DNA from: Polytrichum commune
Lineage: Eukaryota; Streptophyta; Polytrichopsida; Polytrichales; Polytrichaceae
Length of the DNA: 64,000 nucleotides
Assembly: GCA_950295325.1 (NCBI GenBank)
Contig: OX485804.1
Coordinates: 41,652,429 to 41,716,428, forward strand
Direction of reading: 5' to 3'
Shown: piece by piece, positions 34,434-46,756 of the stretch
Layout of the letters: each line of letters opens with the position of its first letter
Position numbering within the stretch: position 1 is the stretch's first letter
Translations under genes and position numbers: made by a program
The notes under the pieces: generated by a model
What the model was told of the DNA's origin: nothing
Seen by the model: the letters and a program-made list of their open reading frames with translations, nothing else
Database searches by the model: none

Positions 34434-37010
34434 GCATCAAACATGAAAAAGTGGAGATTTTCCAACTGCCTGAACTCTAAGCAACTTCTCAGTCCTGACA
34501 AGAATCTGCATCAAAGACCTCATATATTCAAACTGGGAACAGTTGTAATATTGATGGTGTCTTGAACTCTACAGTTACAAGTTACAGTCTCCAAGTACCA
34601 AATGATCAGTTGCCGTGCACCGCTTTGATCGACCTGACCCTGCTTCAGAATTCTTGACGTCTTTGGCGGATCGACCTCCTGCTTTCCAAATCCACACCAA
34701 CTGTTAATGTTTGGGCTTGTGCACTCGCACTCGTCTTATACGTGTTAGCTGAATGTGGAAAAACTGAAATTCTGGGTGCGTGTGCAGATCGATCTGAGAT
34801 TCAGCTGCTGCAAAAAAGTTTGCATGATTCTGATCTGTCAGTGGTGGATTTCTCTGGCACATACCAATTATGGCCTTCAATTTGTCACAATTACACCACA
34901 ACAAACCGACTGCCACATGACTCATTGTTTGTATTTCAACTCGATCATTTCATATCTCTCTCACTTCTCTGGCACACTGACTGAGGACCCCGGGTCTTAA
35001 CTCTTGTCATAGTCCAACCTATCCTAGTTTTCAGTAAGATTATATAGTAGACATGGATGGATGCATTTCTCAACTCCTGCCAAATTTCTCATCACATCTA
35101 GTACACAAACAAGACTTCTTACTTCCATCTTTGGCAGTTGAAGGTGTAATTCTTGAGCACTCACAGCACAATTCAGTGCAATCCGCCATTGTGAGGATGA
35201 TTTAACCCAAATCTGCCTCAAATTTATCATATTTGTGTTCTACAACCCATGATCACTCCATTTTTCATTGAGTCAGACGAGGCTAAATGTGAGCACTAAA
35301 TTTGAGTCTCTTGCTGTAACTTGCTTGAAAGTCAAGTATGATTGTTGCCACATTTCTCATGAGGTAGACAAGTATTAATCAAACGCCAGCCTTATACAAA
35401 CCGTACAGACTGTTGGGGTGCAAAATGGTTCATTATTCTCCTAGACCAAACACTTTAAGTATTATTCTAGGGATTAATAGGACGGATTAACATTGGTTGG
35501 GATAGCCAAAAAATCAATGCTCAACACCCACTCAACATTCTTTAGACACATTAAGAAGATCACATGTATGCTCTTGTAAATCCTTTACACATTGAGGTTC
35601 AGTCGCCTTCACCTTATATTTCTGACATTGGATTTGTACAAGATTTGTTAATCAATTAGATTTTTTTTTCCACATGCATTGCACTACAAAAGAGCTCTTT
35701 TACCTCATGGAAGTGACCACAATGCATTTTTCTACCTTAACCGTGTATTTGTTTTAGCTCCTAAATGCTTAAGAAGCAAAACAAATAAATAAATTGAAGG
35801 TCTACATCACCATAAGCAAATTAATAGAAATTCTACAATAAAGCCTTGTCCTTTTGGTGGACCTTGCAATAGTTGGAACCATTTCATGAATTGCTTTGTT
35901 ACATATTTTATTATTTGAGGAGAGTAACAAGGTTAATGGACATGATAATATTTGTCATATCCAAACAACTCATGGAAATTCTATTTTAGCCCATGAAAGC
36001 AAAGCTTAAGTAATTTTGCTTTATCTTCAATTTTTGAAAAAAAAAATTGTAAAGGAGAATGCTTCTAGAATGATTTAATGGAGATCAATGACAATTTAAT
36101 TGTTATTCTAACCAAGTTCCAATAGTATTGTCGTAGCATCAAAGGCCTCAAAGTAGCCTTTACAACTTTCTCTTTGTATTTTGGCTCCAAATAAGGTCTC
36201 CATCTCATATTTTATACATCTTTGTTTGACCTAGACATCAAGGGGTTTGAGCATGTCCGCCAAATTCAGCAAACTTTCTTGCTAAAATCAACTTTTGAAG
36301 CTTTGTAAGATATGACTGAATGCTTGCCCCCTGTGATTATAACCAAAGCTCCTCATTGTCCAGCAATTATGGCTAAGGAGGTTAAAAAGAGGACCTATTC
36401 TTGGAGGTTTGGACTCAGGCAATGTTGTCATCTTTGATGGCCAATGCCTCCAAAGAGAGGCTTCTTTACCATAATCGGTGGGCTTGTGAGGAATTTTTTT
36501 CTAAACGCAAGTATAGGCATTCTTCACATATACTAATGTCCCTAGTATTTGCATTCAAGGGGCTATTTTAAAATGGCACATTATGCAAATATCTTATCAA
36601 ATTTCTTTAAAATAAATCTAAATCTTGTTCTAAAACACCCAATGTTACTTATAGCCTCCTTCATCACATTCTTAGATACATTCTTGAAACTAATAATCTT
36701 ATCCCTCCAATAATTTATGGATGCCCTATATCATAATGTTGATAATCTTGCAATTTGCAATCACAATGACCTCCCCTAGAAATATAGATAGATAGATAGA
36801 TATGTTCCCTTTTCTAGCCTGGCCCGGGGGGTGCACGTTTAATAACACATATGAGTATATGTGAGTGCACAAAAGTGGCATTAATTTGAACTTTCCCATA
36901 CTACATATACATATGCTACACAAATATAGTTATGTACATGTATGGAGGACCTCTAGAAAACATACAACATTTGTACTTATATGGTACAGTCACTTATTGA
37001 GGCTCATTTA
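34434..37010. other. Long intergenic stretch, no gene seen
   Basis: No open frame longer than about 80 codons and none with a recognisable motif. A GATA microsatellite lies at 36784-36802. The 34430-35300 part may contain distal regulatory sequence of GDSL gene C, but nothing specific is visible. Confidence 0.4.
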
Positions 37011-37012
37011 TT

Positions 37013-37640
37013 TGGAAGTATGAAGGAGGATGAGGAGTGTGATTATGATCACACATTGATTGATGATTCTAGTGCATGAGGTGGTGACAAAGAAAATTGT
37101 AGTGTTGGAGAACATAATTCCAACATGTGCAAGGATGTTGTCATAGAGACAGAATCGATGGAGCAACATGTTGAAAATAATTTACATAAAGAGATGTGGA
37201 GTTGCACAGTGAGCTTCAACATGCCTTAGATGTTCTAACTAATGAACATGAAAATGTTGAAATGCCCTTTCAATCTAATGTAAAGTCCATTTTGGCTTGT
37301 GTAGAAGTAGGGGATTCTAGAATATTCAAAATACATTTGTTAGTTAATGGAATGGCAATCCAACTTTATCTGAAGATCGATTGACTCAGATTAAGGCTGG
37401 CATATTACATATGAAGCCTAAGTTCCTTACTGCTATAAATCATAATGCTATGTTAAATCTTGGTTGTGTTGTGGAGTGTGATTTTTAAAAACACATGTAG
37501 CTAGAATTGCCAAGAAATGTGGTAGACCAGAAAAGTTAGCTCCAATTAGAGTTTGGTTTGTTGGGAGAGCTTACAGGATGCGTAGAAAATTTTGCAATCA
37601 TTGGGTGGATCCAATTGACTTGATCAACTGTCCCTCCAAC
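37013..37640 (+). pseudogene. Decayed coding-like sequence of unknown family
   Basis: The plus strand reads like protein over about 600 bp, but in shifting frames. There is an acidic stretch (37020-37075), then VEMPFQSNVKSILACVEVGD (37258-37317), then after a frameshift LSEDRLTQIKAGILHMKPKF (37366-37425), then IAKKCGRPEKLAPIRVWFVG (37507-37566). Several stops interrupt it. I do not recognise the family; it may be a fragment of a transposon or of a host gene. Confidence 0.3.
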
Positions 37641-39470
37641 ATGTAGCTTGGTTTATATTGGTATCAAAAAAGAACCAACAATAAGTGGACTTATGATCTT
37701 ACAGATCATTGAAATGGTAGATTTAGAAACAATAATTGCATTAGTTTTTATGACATGTATTATAAACTTAGATGTTTATGAGTTACATCCAAGGGATGAA
37801 AAAGTCTTCAACGACTATATTAATGAATGCTAGAATTTTACATTATACATATGATAGGGGTTCATTATTATTCAAAAGCATATTTGTATATTTATCTTAA
37901 TGACTCTATGTGTGTGTGTGTGTGTGTGTGTGATCTTTTTACTGTATACATATTATCACTTGTATTTTTTGTTATTGGAATTGTACGTGTATTGCTTGAT
38001 TTTACCCACAAAAACTTGTATACAGGGGATTTTTAGAAAATGTTGTGAATGCGCGTGGTTCCAGGTTTTTAATGAAAGGTTCACCCCCGGATAGCCTAGA
38101 CTATTTATTTATTTATTTATTTATGATGCAGACATGTGGATGGGTACTCAAATCGTTTCTCACACATGTGATGTCCTTGTTGCACAAGTTAGCAAGGTTT
38201 GTTACTCTATGGGAGCCATTTCTATTTACACACCATCACCCCAGATAAACCTAGATCAATTTTGTAACGTGCACTACTAGGATACCCCTCATGCATCAAA
38301 TTCATGATGGCCCTTCCACTCATATTGGTTTGTGGCTTGTAGGTAGGTACACTAAATATATGATATGCAATAACTTGTCTTGTAAGTGCAAGTGTCCTAT
38401 GCCAACTTCTTCTTGTCACCCAACGATTGCAAAATCATTCGTGTGAGTTGATGATGAATGGGTACACTAGGAGAAAACTTTGTCCATACTAATCATCTCT
38501 TGCAACCAACCGAATGTATGTTTTGCAAATGTATGTTTTTCATATGATACAACTAGCTGCGATTGTTGACCCATTGCATATCCTTGTTAGCAATCTTGAG
38601 TGCCATGAGCCACATCCACCTCGTATTTGGTGCCTTGATATGTGCAGTGGTGTTAGCGAACTAATATGGAACAATCTGAGTATACTTCCCCTCCTTGCTA
38701 TTTGTTAGGGTAAAATAAGGATTATGGGGCCCCATCCAAATTCCATCAACACATGAGAATGCATGAATCTACAACACATCATTCCTGTATTTACATGATT
38801 TGAGCATGTAAATTCTAAAATGGGGTTGAGATGTATCCCATATTTAAATGGTGACCCCAAAAGATCATTTTATCTCCAAGACCACCTCAACTTGGAGGGT
38901 TGAATTTTGATAGTAGATTTTGTCTTAAATGTTTGTATTTAGATGTAAATGGCACTTACTAAGTATCTTAGAAAGACTTCTACCTATAAATTTTCAAAAC
39001 TTGAAGATTAGATGGTCAAAGAATATTTGAGAGACTCCTTTAGAGGTTTTAGCAATACAAGATTCAGAATTATGTTTCATCAAACCATAGGATCATGTCT
39101 AAAGAGAATTTTCCTAGCATGTAACCCCTCTAATTAAATGTCATGCATATGTTCTCGATGAGATCAACTAGTAGCTCAACAAACAAGAAATGTTGTAATC
39201 TTCTCATTCATAAGCTAAAATGATCTAATCTTGTCATTCATAATCGTTTCATTCTTTTTGAACAATCTAGTGTTCTTTCTAAAGTAACACCAATTGGTAA
39301 GGTAGATTTGGTGCCAGAGTGCAACGCAAGTGGTAGTCATCATAGGTTTGTTCATGAGGATTTTGCTCGGGGGGGGGCAGTGTGTTAAAAAGTTAAGGAT
39401 ATAGGTGCGAACAACCACTATTTTATAGGGGGGTATTACTTTCAATTCTCTTCTTTTTTTCACATGCTAT
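37641..39470. other. Intergenic stretch with microsatellites
   Basis: No gene seen. It contains (TG)n at 37909-37932, (TTTA)n at 38102-38124 and a G9 run near 39370. Confidence 0.5.
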
Positions 39471-39474
39471 CATT

Positions 39475-40226
39475 GGGGCCATTCACGGTTGGGGTACTAC
39501 TTTTGGCCGTCTAACGGAAAACGGACTTTTTTGGATAACTTCACATGCTTGGTATGCTTAGATTTGTATTGTGAAGCATATTTTGGATCATATCTACATT
39601 TCATACTCCATATCGAGTACACTGACAAAGTTAATTTAGAAGGAATAGGGTCATCTAAGATATCCTTTTGATTCTTAAAGGACATTCAGGATTGTTGTCT
39701 TAATTGTTCACCTTAGGATCAAGGAATGAAAAGGACAACAAGAATCAATTGAAACGATCCCAAATTTTTTCCTCACACTCATCGTTCAAGTGTGTACCAA
39801 TAGAACCAAATATGTATTGAATAGCAATTGCCCAACTTTACATGTGGCACCAAACATGTCCAAATATACATATACTCACGGCCACACGTAAAAGGAACGT
39901 CTAGTATTAGAATTGGACAAAAAAAATTATATGAATGGACACATGACACTTTTACCAAGGTACCAAGATACATAACAGGAAATAATTGACCACCAATGCA
40001 CACCTAAATAGCAAAAAAATGCCATTGATGTGGCCTAGGGTTTAGGGTTTAGGGTGATTATTAAATAATAATAAAAATCTTTCTTGATAAAGCTTATGAA
40101 CTCTCTACTTATTTATGTAAAATTTATTGATCAAATAATAGTAAATCATGATAAAAACCAAGATCAATGCGACAAAGTCCTTAAGTCCTTTGTCCCAAAA
40201 GTAGTACCCCAACCATGAATGGCCCC
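39475..40226. mobile_element. 752-bp inverted-repeat element
   Basis: The left end GGGGCCATTCACGGTTGGGG and the complement of the right end GGGGCCATTCATGGTTGGGG differ at one of 20 bases, and similarity continues through GTACTACTTTTGG. CATT flanks both sides (39471-39474, 40227-40230), read as a 3-4 bp target duplication. No transposase frame remains. A short telomere-like run (TTTAGGG twice, preceded by TAGGG, about 40034-40053) lies inside. The ends resemble PIF/Harbinger-type elements, but the assignment is tentative. Confidence 0.65.
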
Positions 40227-40230
40227 CATT

Positions 40231-41930
40231 ATGTAAATTTCTACTTTGGGTTAATAGAAAATTGGCTTGCATTACTTATAATTCCAAAATACCTATTATT
40301 CCATACCCTATAGTACTTTAAAGATGTCCAGTGCCATTTTTGATACCCTATATTACTCTTAAGTCCATTTATAATTTTTAGCCCCCATGTTTTTAAAATA
40401 CCCTATCATTTGTTCACACGTATATTGCTACTCCAACCAATGACTACCCCCCCCCCCCCCCCCCGAGGGATTTTGTAATTGGAGAAATTTGTTCAACAAT
40501 CTTACACGACGTTGGGCTAACTGGTTCAATAAGATTGATCCCAAAGCAAAAGAATTTGGAACAAGATTACTAAGAAGGCAATACGAAACCACAATATTAA
40601 TACTCCATAATTGTATATTAGAATGCATGACTGCAAGATTAATAGGTTTCTCGCGTAAGTGCACTCTTTTGAGTGTGTGGCTATCCCATTTTTTATTGCC
40701 AATCTCATGCTTCAAGAAGCTCTTGGAACCAGATTTTGCTCAATGTTTTTCTCATCTCGTTGGTGTTGGATTCTAGACGCACAACAACCTATTTTCTTTC
40801 AAATGCACACTATCTATGCCATGAAACTCCACCAGTTACCAATTACCCCCATCTATTCAACTAAACCAACTCAACAACAAAAATATAAATAAATAAATAA
40901 ACGGAACATCATTGGATGGAAATCTAACAATAAACCATGTGCAAAGAAGTATAGAAAAACCAAACAACAGATAATTTGGGGGCCGTTCACTTATAGCAAA
41001 TTGATTCCAATTCATTTCTTTGTCATGTGGTTGGGGTGGAAACCCTCTGCAACATACAATCTTTTGAGTACCAACAAATAGGTTCATGAAAGAAGAAGGA
41101 CCAAGAACTAGACTTTAAGTATATTTGGATATATGGATGAATTTTGGACAAATTCAACTGCCTATATGACATACACTAGTTAGCATAGCTACACAAATAT
41201 GGTGATTGGTGAACATGGAATACAAACATTCAAAGTTGTTGTTGTTGTGTTGTTGCTTCGTTGTTGTTGTTTGAAGTTTTTGTCCCCATAAGTGCACATC
41301 TCTCATTGTTTTTGGACAAGTGGTATGTCCAAACATACTTCAGTGCCAATTCAGGAAGTGTCCACATGACCCTTTGGCAAAAGAACCTAAGATTGACAAT
41401 CTATAAGGGTCCCATTTACACCAACGACCATGGACCATGACCACCGCTTTCTAAATTCCCTCATTGGTAGAGAATCAAGTAGCGATCCCACTTCACTGAC
41501 ACAAGGCCAACAGAAATAAGATCGATCATGTTCAATCCTATTTTTGGATAAGAAAGTGACATGAAATCTTACATGCTCAGAAAAATGCATAATGTTTGGT
41601 GTTCACCTGGATCTTGCAACAAAACAAATCGAAATAGGTTGACTTCGCTAGAAAATGAAGTTGACCACGTCAAAAGGGAGGGAAAACATTTGGACTCATA
41701 CCTGGTTTTGGAGCCTTTGGAATCGTTAAAAACACTGCATTCTCACGGCCCTCCTTCCTTAAGGTCACCGCAATTGCATGCAATGGAAGTGTGGGAAAGC
41801 TGTTGCAGTGTTGAGAAAGAAACCCATGAGATTCATATAACTTCCAACAAGGGAAGGTGGGGGGAATCCAGCCTGCACATACAGTGGGGCCATACATACA
41901 CTCGTAGTCTTAACAACGGAATTTGACATC
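40231..41930. other. Intergenic stretch, no gene seen
   Basis: Contains a C18 homopolymer (40447-40464) and a GTT-rich microsatellite (about 41236-41272). Overlapping open frames near 40430-40890 occur on both strands and have no motif. Confidence 0.45.
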
Positions 41931-41933
41931 TAA

Positions 41934-42436
41934 GGGCCACTTCACACACGAGCCAAGAGCCGTGACCATGCAATTGTGAGAGCCCAAAAGAAAGTGTCCA
42001 AAGGCCGTCCCAACACACCTCCAAAATCATGTAGTGTGGTCACGGGTCCTTAAGTGTAGTGTGAAGCGATATGTGACCAAACCCTCAACCAAATGTTGTT
42101 TCAATGAATCTCTATTCATGTGGGTCCTCACGCATGATAAAATAGAATAAATCAATAGTTGTGAGCGTTCGGAGTGCCATGATCCTCCCGGTTTGGTGTT
42201 AGGCCTACCTCCAAGAGGTGGTTGTTGAAAATAGTCCAAGTGACCATGAAACATGATCCATTCGATGCCATGTAGGAATCCATGTAGACTTTACATCCAT
42301 CTTGCATTCGCATACTCCATTGGTCCCTCAAGCGTAGTGTGAAGTAGCGAACTTGGACCGGCTCCGCCTTGTCCACCAATGAGAGTGCTTGAAATGTACT
42401 GGTCACGGGCTCTCAGTCTCGTGTGTGAAGTGGCCC
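41934..42436. mobile_element. 503-bp Harbinger-like miniature element
   Basis: Inverted ends begin GGGCCACTTCACACACGAG on both sides and continue with interruptions to GTGACCA. TAA flanks both sides (41931-41933 and 42437-42439), the 3-bp target typical of PIF/Harbinger elements. Diverged end-like motifs (GTGTGAAGYRR, GGTCCYTNAAG) recur inside. No coding frame. Confidence 0.7.
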
Positions 42437-42711
42437 TAAGTGTCAAGTTTTCATGCCACCTACACAGAATATTAATTGCACATGTTAAGTTAATGCGAAG
42501 CAGGCACTTGCTGAATATGAAAGCCATCAATCATGTGTTGAGTGGCCATCCACAGTGCCAATAACTTATCTCATGCATATTGTACTTCAATATTTCGACA
42601 CGGTTGCTGGCCGATCTGTGTTATTAGGTGGACGAATTGAAGCTTCCAAACATCATCAGTTCGACCTAACAAGTTTCGACAGCTTTAAAGGCGAGTGTCA
42701 CAGTGTCAATG

Positions 42712-42875
42712 AATGGAATGAACCAGTTGAGTTTGAGAAAGAACCGGTTGAAGGTCAAGACTTCAGGAAAATCACCGCCTGTTTTAGAGGAATCTAGAGA
42801 ATATGCTTTGAGAAAATTAAAAGATGTCAACAAGTAACCGGTTGGACTTGGAAACACTAGGTTCGGAAATCATCT
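42712..42875 (+). mobile_element. hAT-like miniature element R9, left-truncated
   Basis: Family R fragment: CCAGTTGAGTTTGAGAAAGA, CCGGTTGAAGGTCAAGACTT, TTTTAGAGGAATCTAGAGAA and CCGGTTGGACTTGGAAACAC. Confidence 0.65.
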
Positions 42876-42889
42876 TGGACGTTGCATTC

Positions 42890-43290
42890 ATAATGATATT
42901 AAAGGACCCACCTGTGGGTATCATAATTGGAATGCAAGTCAAATATTCATAATATCTGGTGAGTGCGTCGAGGTGAGAGAATCTTTGTATACCCGAGTGA
43001 TGATTTGGGTCAATACCATTCTAGACCATATTGATACACTAAGGGCGATTTTACCTAGGTATGAAGGTTCTTGGATGGTATCGAAAACAATATTATTCTC
43101 AAGTTATACTCATACCGCCCCACTTGTATCAAAAAATGCGATCCTCGTTGTAGATACCCAAAATGGGTTGATTAAAAAGATGGTACCAATCCAACACTAA
43201 GTTTGAACCACCGTTGCTCTAGTATATAAGTGAATGCATGGTATCAATAATCGATATCAATAGTAGTATCAAAGAACCTAGCCATGGCTC
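42890..43290 (+). repeat. Repeat family S, copy 2
   Basis: It shares CACCTGTGGGTATCA, CGAGGTGAGAGAATCTTTG, TGATTTGGGTCAATACCATT and GTGAATGCATGGTATCAA with copies at 21870-22170 and 62340-62590. Block order differs slightly from copy 1. Confidence 0.55.
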
Positions 43291-43614
43291 ACATCTAGGT
43301 GCATTTCAGCTATTACACTCGTAATCACCTTACTTGATGCAATGGTCAATCATGGCAGAGGGGAAAGGGGGTGGGGGTGCAAGTATAATTTGAGGAAGAA
43401 GCTCATGAGCTATGGGGCTAACCAATTTCATGAATCATCCAAACCAAGTGGTTTACCTATTCTCATCTTCTCAACTTCTCGTTTCACATTCTTTGCCTTC
43501 TCATTTTTGCAACATCTAATTGTTGGTGAGAGCCTTCGTACTAGGTCTAATAGTAGAAACAATTGGGAAGTGAATTAGTATGCCCACATACAAATTTCTA
43601 GTTCTCTAGCAATA

Positions 43615-44490
43615 ATATATTGTTCTCCCTCTTTAGTATGACACGTTTGGGAAACACAAAGAAAGTCATACTATCGAGGTGTCGTCTTCTCATTAATATG
43701 ACAAATGGCGTAAGGTTGTCATATTATTGAGGGAATACAAAAACATAAGTAATATGAGCTTAAAATATATATACAAGAAGTTTAAGCAATATAGATGGCA
43801 TGAAATAATGACTTATAACTTCAAACAAATACAAATATTCTCAAGAACTCTTGAAATAGGAGTCCAAAGATCTTTGGTGTTGCCTACCCAAGTTAGCAAC
43901 TGTCATTTTATCTAAATTCCCTACTAACTTTTGAAAACTAATAATTTCATTAACACCAAAATATAAAGAGTTCTCTAATAAGAAACTAGACAACAATGAT
44001 GCATGACGTTTAGCATCACTAAGCTTTACTATAGCTAGAGCAACATCATCCACATATACTAAATCTAGATCAACATTAAGACAAAACAAAATTGGAGACT
44101 GCAAGAATGCAAGAGAGTGCACAAGATATTGGTGATACTATATCACCATGATTACAAGGCAACATAGTAGGCAGGAGGTCATTCTAACCCTGCCCATGTC
44201 CACTCTACACTAGTAGCCCTAATTCTTATTAAGTTCCCAGTGATAAATGAAGTTCCCAAGTAGTTCCCAAGTGAAAATGGATGTATTTTAGATGTACATA
44301 ACATAGATGAAAGGACTTTTAGCATTAACTACCTCTTTAATATATCAAAATGGAGAATTTTAAATGTCGTATTATCGAGTGCCATAGTCGTGTAAAGAGG
44401 GTGTTTTGAACTAAAAAGTTGGTTGCGTAGAAATGTGTCGTAATATCGAGGGTGTCGTATAAATGAGTGTCATATTAACGAGGTTAGACT
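43615..44490 (-). mobile_element. pogo/mariner-like DNA transposon remnant
   Basis: The left end CTCCCTCTTTAGTATGACAC and the complement of the right end CCTCGTTAATATGACACTC are inverted-repeat-like, with further internal copies of the TATGAC/TATTGAGG motif. A minus-strand coding fragment lies inside (43841-44122). A third end of the same type is at 62880-63005. The fit to Tc1/mariner-pogo ends is by resemblance only. Confidence 0.4.
43841..44122 (-). pseudogene. Possible transposase C-terminal fragment
   Basis: The 93-codon minus frame includes DAKRHASLLSSFLLENSLYF and SFQKLVGNLDKMTVANLG, reads like real protein, and stops at the side of the element that should be its 3' end. I suspect the tail of a DNA transposase but do not recognise a diagnostic motif. 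No upstream catalytic domain is present. Confidence 0.3.
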
Positions 44491-44859
44491 ATAGTTTTCT
44501 AGTTCTTTAGTGCATTGATTTAGTTCTCTAGCACGCTTGGGTTCTCTTACGAGGTTTTGTAATCGTTACCTACCTCAAGGCCTCTTTTGCCTGACTCAAC
44601 AGAATGTGATAGTATTGTATGTTCTGTTTTCTCTCTGCATACTCTGTGTTCACAAACTCTAATAGATTTCATAGATTTCATTCAAATTCGCAAAATTTAT
44701 TCATATTTCAAATTGTAATTAATCATAGAATTCACAATTTATTCAAATCACTCAAGTCGTCTAGAGTGAATAAATCAACAAACTCTATGATTACCTACAA
44801 TCTGTAAATTTGATTTATTCAATCTAATGACTCCGCAATTTATTTAGATCACTCCAATC

Positions 44860-45010
44860 GTCTCCTAGGTAAGCATAGAATTTGCAGGGGCCTACTATAA
44901 GTGACCAAAAATTATGACTTTGTTGGTTCTTTTACAAACACACAGTTAGTTTCGGTCTATATCACTTGAGTCGTCTCCTATAGAATCATCGAATTTGCGG
45001 GGGCCTACTA
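44860..45010. repeat. ~122-bp direct repeat
   Basis: The sequence CGTCTCCTA followed by GAATTTGC(A/G)GGGGCCTACTATA occurs near 44861 and again near 44983. It lies beside the mariner transposase relic. Confidence 0.5.
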
Positions 45011-45119
45011 TAGCTATGCCTAGTCGCTCACATAGATATAACTGCATAGATGATGCACTTCATTCACAAATCATACATTTCATTTTTAATGAGGGCTTAT
45101 CATATGCTAACACAAGTGA

Positions 45120-46424
45120 ATTACGGTTAACCTAACGAGACTATCAAGAGCATAACCAGAGCTTTTAAAGAAAATGGTCAATTAACACCCAACACGGGGA
45201 GGTCACTCCATTGTCAAGTTGAAAACCACGTGCGAACAAAAAAAATCTACTTCTTCTAAGTTGCATCAACAAAATGGATCAAAATTTTATCAAAAAAGAA
45301 TTATGAGTACATATACATGGTATCTATTACATAGTAAAAATTGATATTTTGTTTTTTCTAGAACACATACCGTTTCTAACTAGAATGACGTAGAATTGAA
45401 CTAAAACAATTACTAGAAAAAATGGAGATGACTAAAAATTTCAAAAAATATATACAAAAGATATTATCAATGGATATGTATATATAGAAAAAATATCATA
45501 ATTTTTAAAATTATCTATGGCATATAATATAGGGGTAGCAAACTTTGTTCGCACGTGGTTTTCAACTTGACAATGGGGTGACGTCCCCGTGACACCCAAA
45601 CACAAAGGCGGTGTTTGCTATCCAATTTTACAAGATGAGCACAATCAATGGTTAGTAGAGAGGCTTCATGTGGATCCAGACATCAGTCTAGGATGTCTCC
45701 ATCATCAATTGAATGAAGCTTTTCAATTCCCATGCCCTGTATCTATCAATTATGTTTCAAAAGCCATGCGAAGTCAAGCTAGATTTACCCTCAAGTTGAT
45801 GTGCTATGAACTAGATGATTATAACTATGAAGAACATCTTAGAGAGCGCATAGAGTGGTGTCAAAAGTTTTTAGAGCTCGGTGGCAATATGGTTGATATC
45901 GTATACGTGGATGAGGTTGGTTTCAATTCTCATTTGACACGTCAATTTGGAAGGGCTCGTCAAGGACAAAGATGCCAACGAATTCATCCAACTCAAAGGG
46001 ATCGAAAGTTATCTTTGGTGGTTGTGATTGGTCGTGAAGGAGTCATTGCACACGATGCCACACTTGGTGCCTACAATACAAACAAGTTCTTAAAATTCAC
46101 TCAGGCCAAGGTCATTCCTAGCCTTGATAGACAAAGGTTCATCCTCATGGGCAATGTTGTATTTCACATATTTTGTAAAATACAACAAGCTTTTGAAGAT
46201 GTTGGACACATCTACTTCTGTTTGCCATCATATAGTCCATATTTGGACACATCAAAAGCCAAGTCCAACGGAATAATATACAAAATCATCAAACATTACT
46301 CCTTCACATTAATGATGACATACAAGCAATCGCAACAAACATGGTGCAAGGTTGGATATGAGAGGTCAACAGAAATTTTGTTAGAGCTAGTCACGGGGAG
46401 CGATTAGAAGAATCTTATACATGA
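45120..46424 (+). pseudogene. Tc1/mariner (IS630-type) transposase, split and mutated
   Basis: Before the insertion the frame reads RAFKENGQLTP; after it, from 45592, the same frame resumes with KHKGGVCYPILQDEHNQWLV, a helix-turn-helix-to-DDE junction typical of IS630/Tc1 transposases. The DDE domain follows. The first aspartate is present (VYVDEVGFN, about 45901-45927). The second motif reads ILMGNVVFH with glycine where the family has aspartate, and the SPxLNPIE third motif has decayed to SPYLDTSKA. Near 46295 the frame shifts: the likely C-terminus (INDDIQAIATNMVQGW..., ...GERLEESYT) continues in another frame with an internal stop. A 399-bp element interrupts it at 45193-45591. It is inactive. 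Confidence 0.8.
45193..45591. mobile_element. 399-bp hAT-like miniature element inside transposase
   Basis: Terminal inverted repeats of 48 bp begin CACGGGGAGGTCACTCC (left) and CACGGGGACGTCACCCC (right, complemented), differing at two positions. A perfect 8-bp repeat, ACACCCAA, flanks it (45185-45192 and 45592-45599). There is no coding capacity; the interior is very AT-rich. The 8-bp target fits hAT-type transposition. The end sequence differs from family R. Confidence 0.8.
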
Positions 46425-46756
46425 TGTACAATTGTTCTTTGTGAAATAAAGCTATATAGTTCATGAAATTGATTCTGTGAAGTTGTGAATATGGGCACCA
46501 AATCATGAAGTTGTTCACAACATATAGTGAAATTGGTTGAAAGTTCAAGTTAAATGGGTTGTCTTTATAGTGAACTTGGTTCGCAATTCCAATGAAATTG
46601 GTAGAACCTATTGCTAAATTGGTCTATAAATTCATGAAATTGAGTTCGCATTTTTGTAAATTCATCATACCAAAGGAGTATTAGCAACATTCTAAACATA
46701 TTATGTACAACGTGTTAGCAATGTGTCCAATCCGTCCTAGAGGTTATAATCCTTGC
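46425..46756. other. 3' flank of the transposase relic
   Basis: No gene. A degenerate motif near GTGAAATTGGTTGAAAG / GAAATTGGTAGAA recurs several times between 46460 and 46650. Confidence 0.4.

Noticed and set aside
34440..37000. A fourth GDSL gene upstream of gene C
   Set aside because: I looked for GDS, GSND and DPxHP exons on both strands here and in the A-B and B-C spacers and found none.
40034..40053. Interstitial telomere
   Set aside because: Only about two and a half TTTAGGG units inside a miniature element; too short to mean more than chance.
40428..40892. Overlapping open frames on both strands
   Set aside because: No motif, no codon pattern, and one includes the C18 homopolymer.
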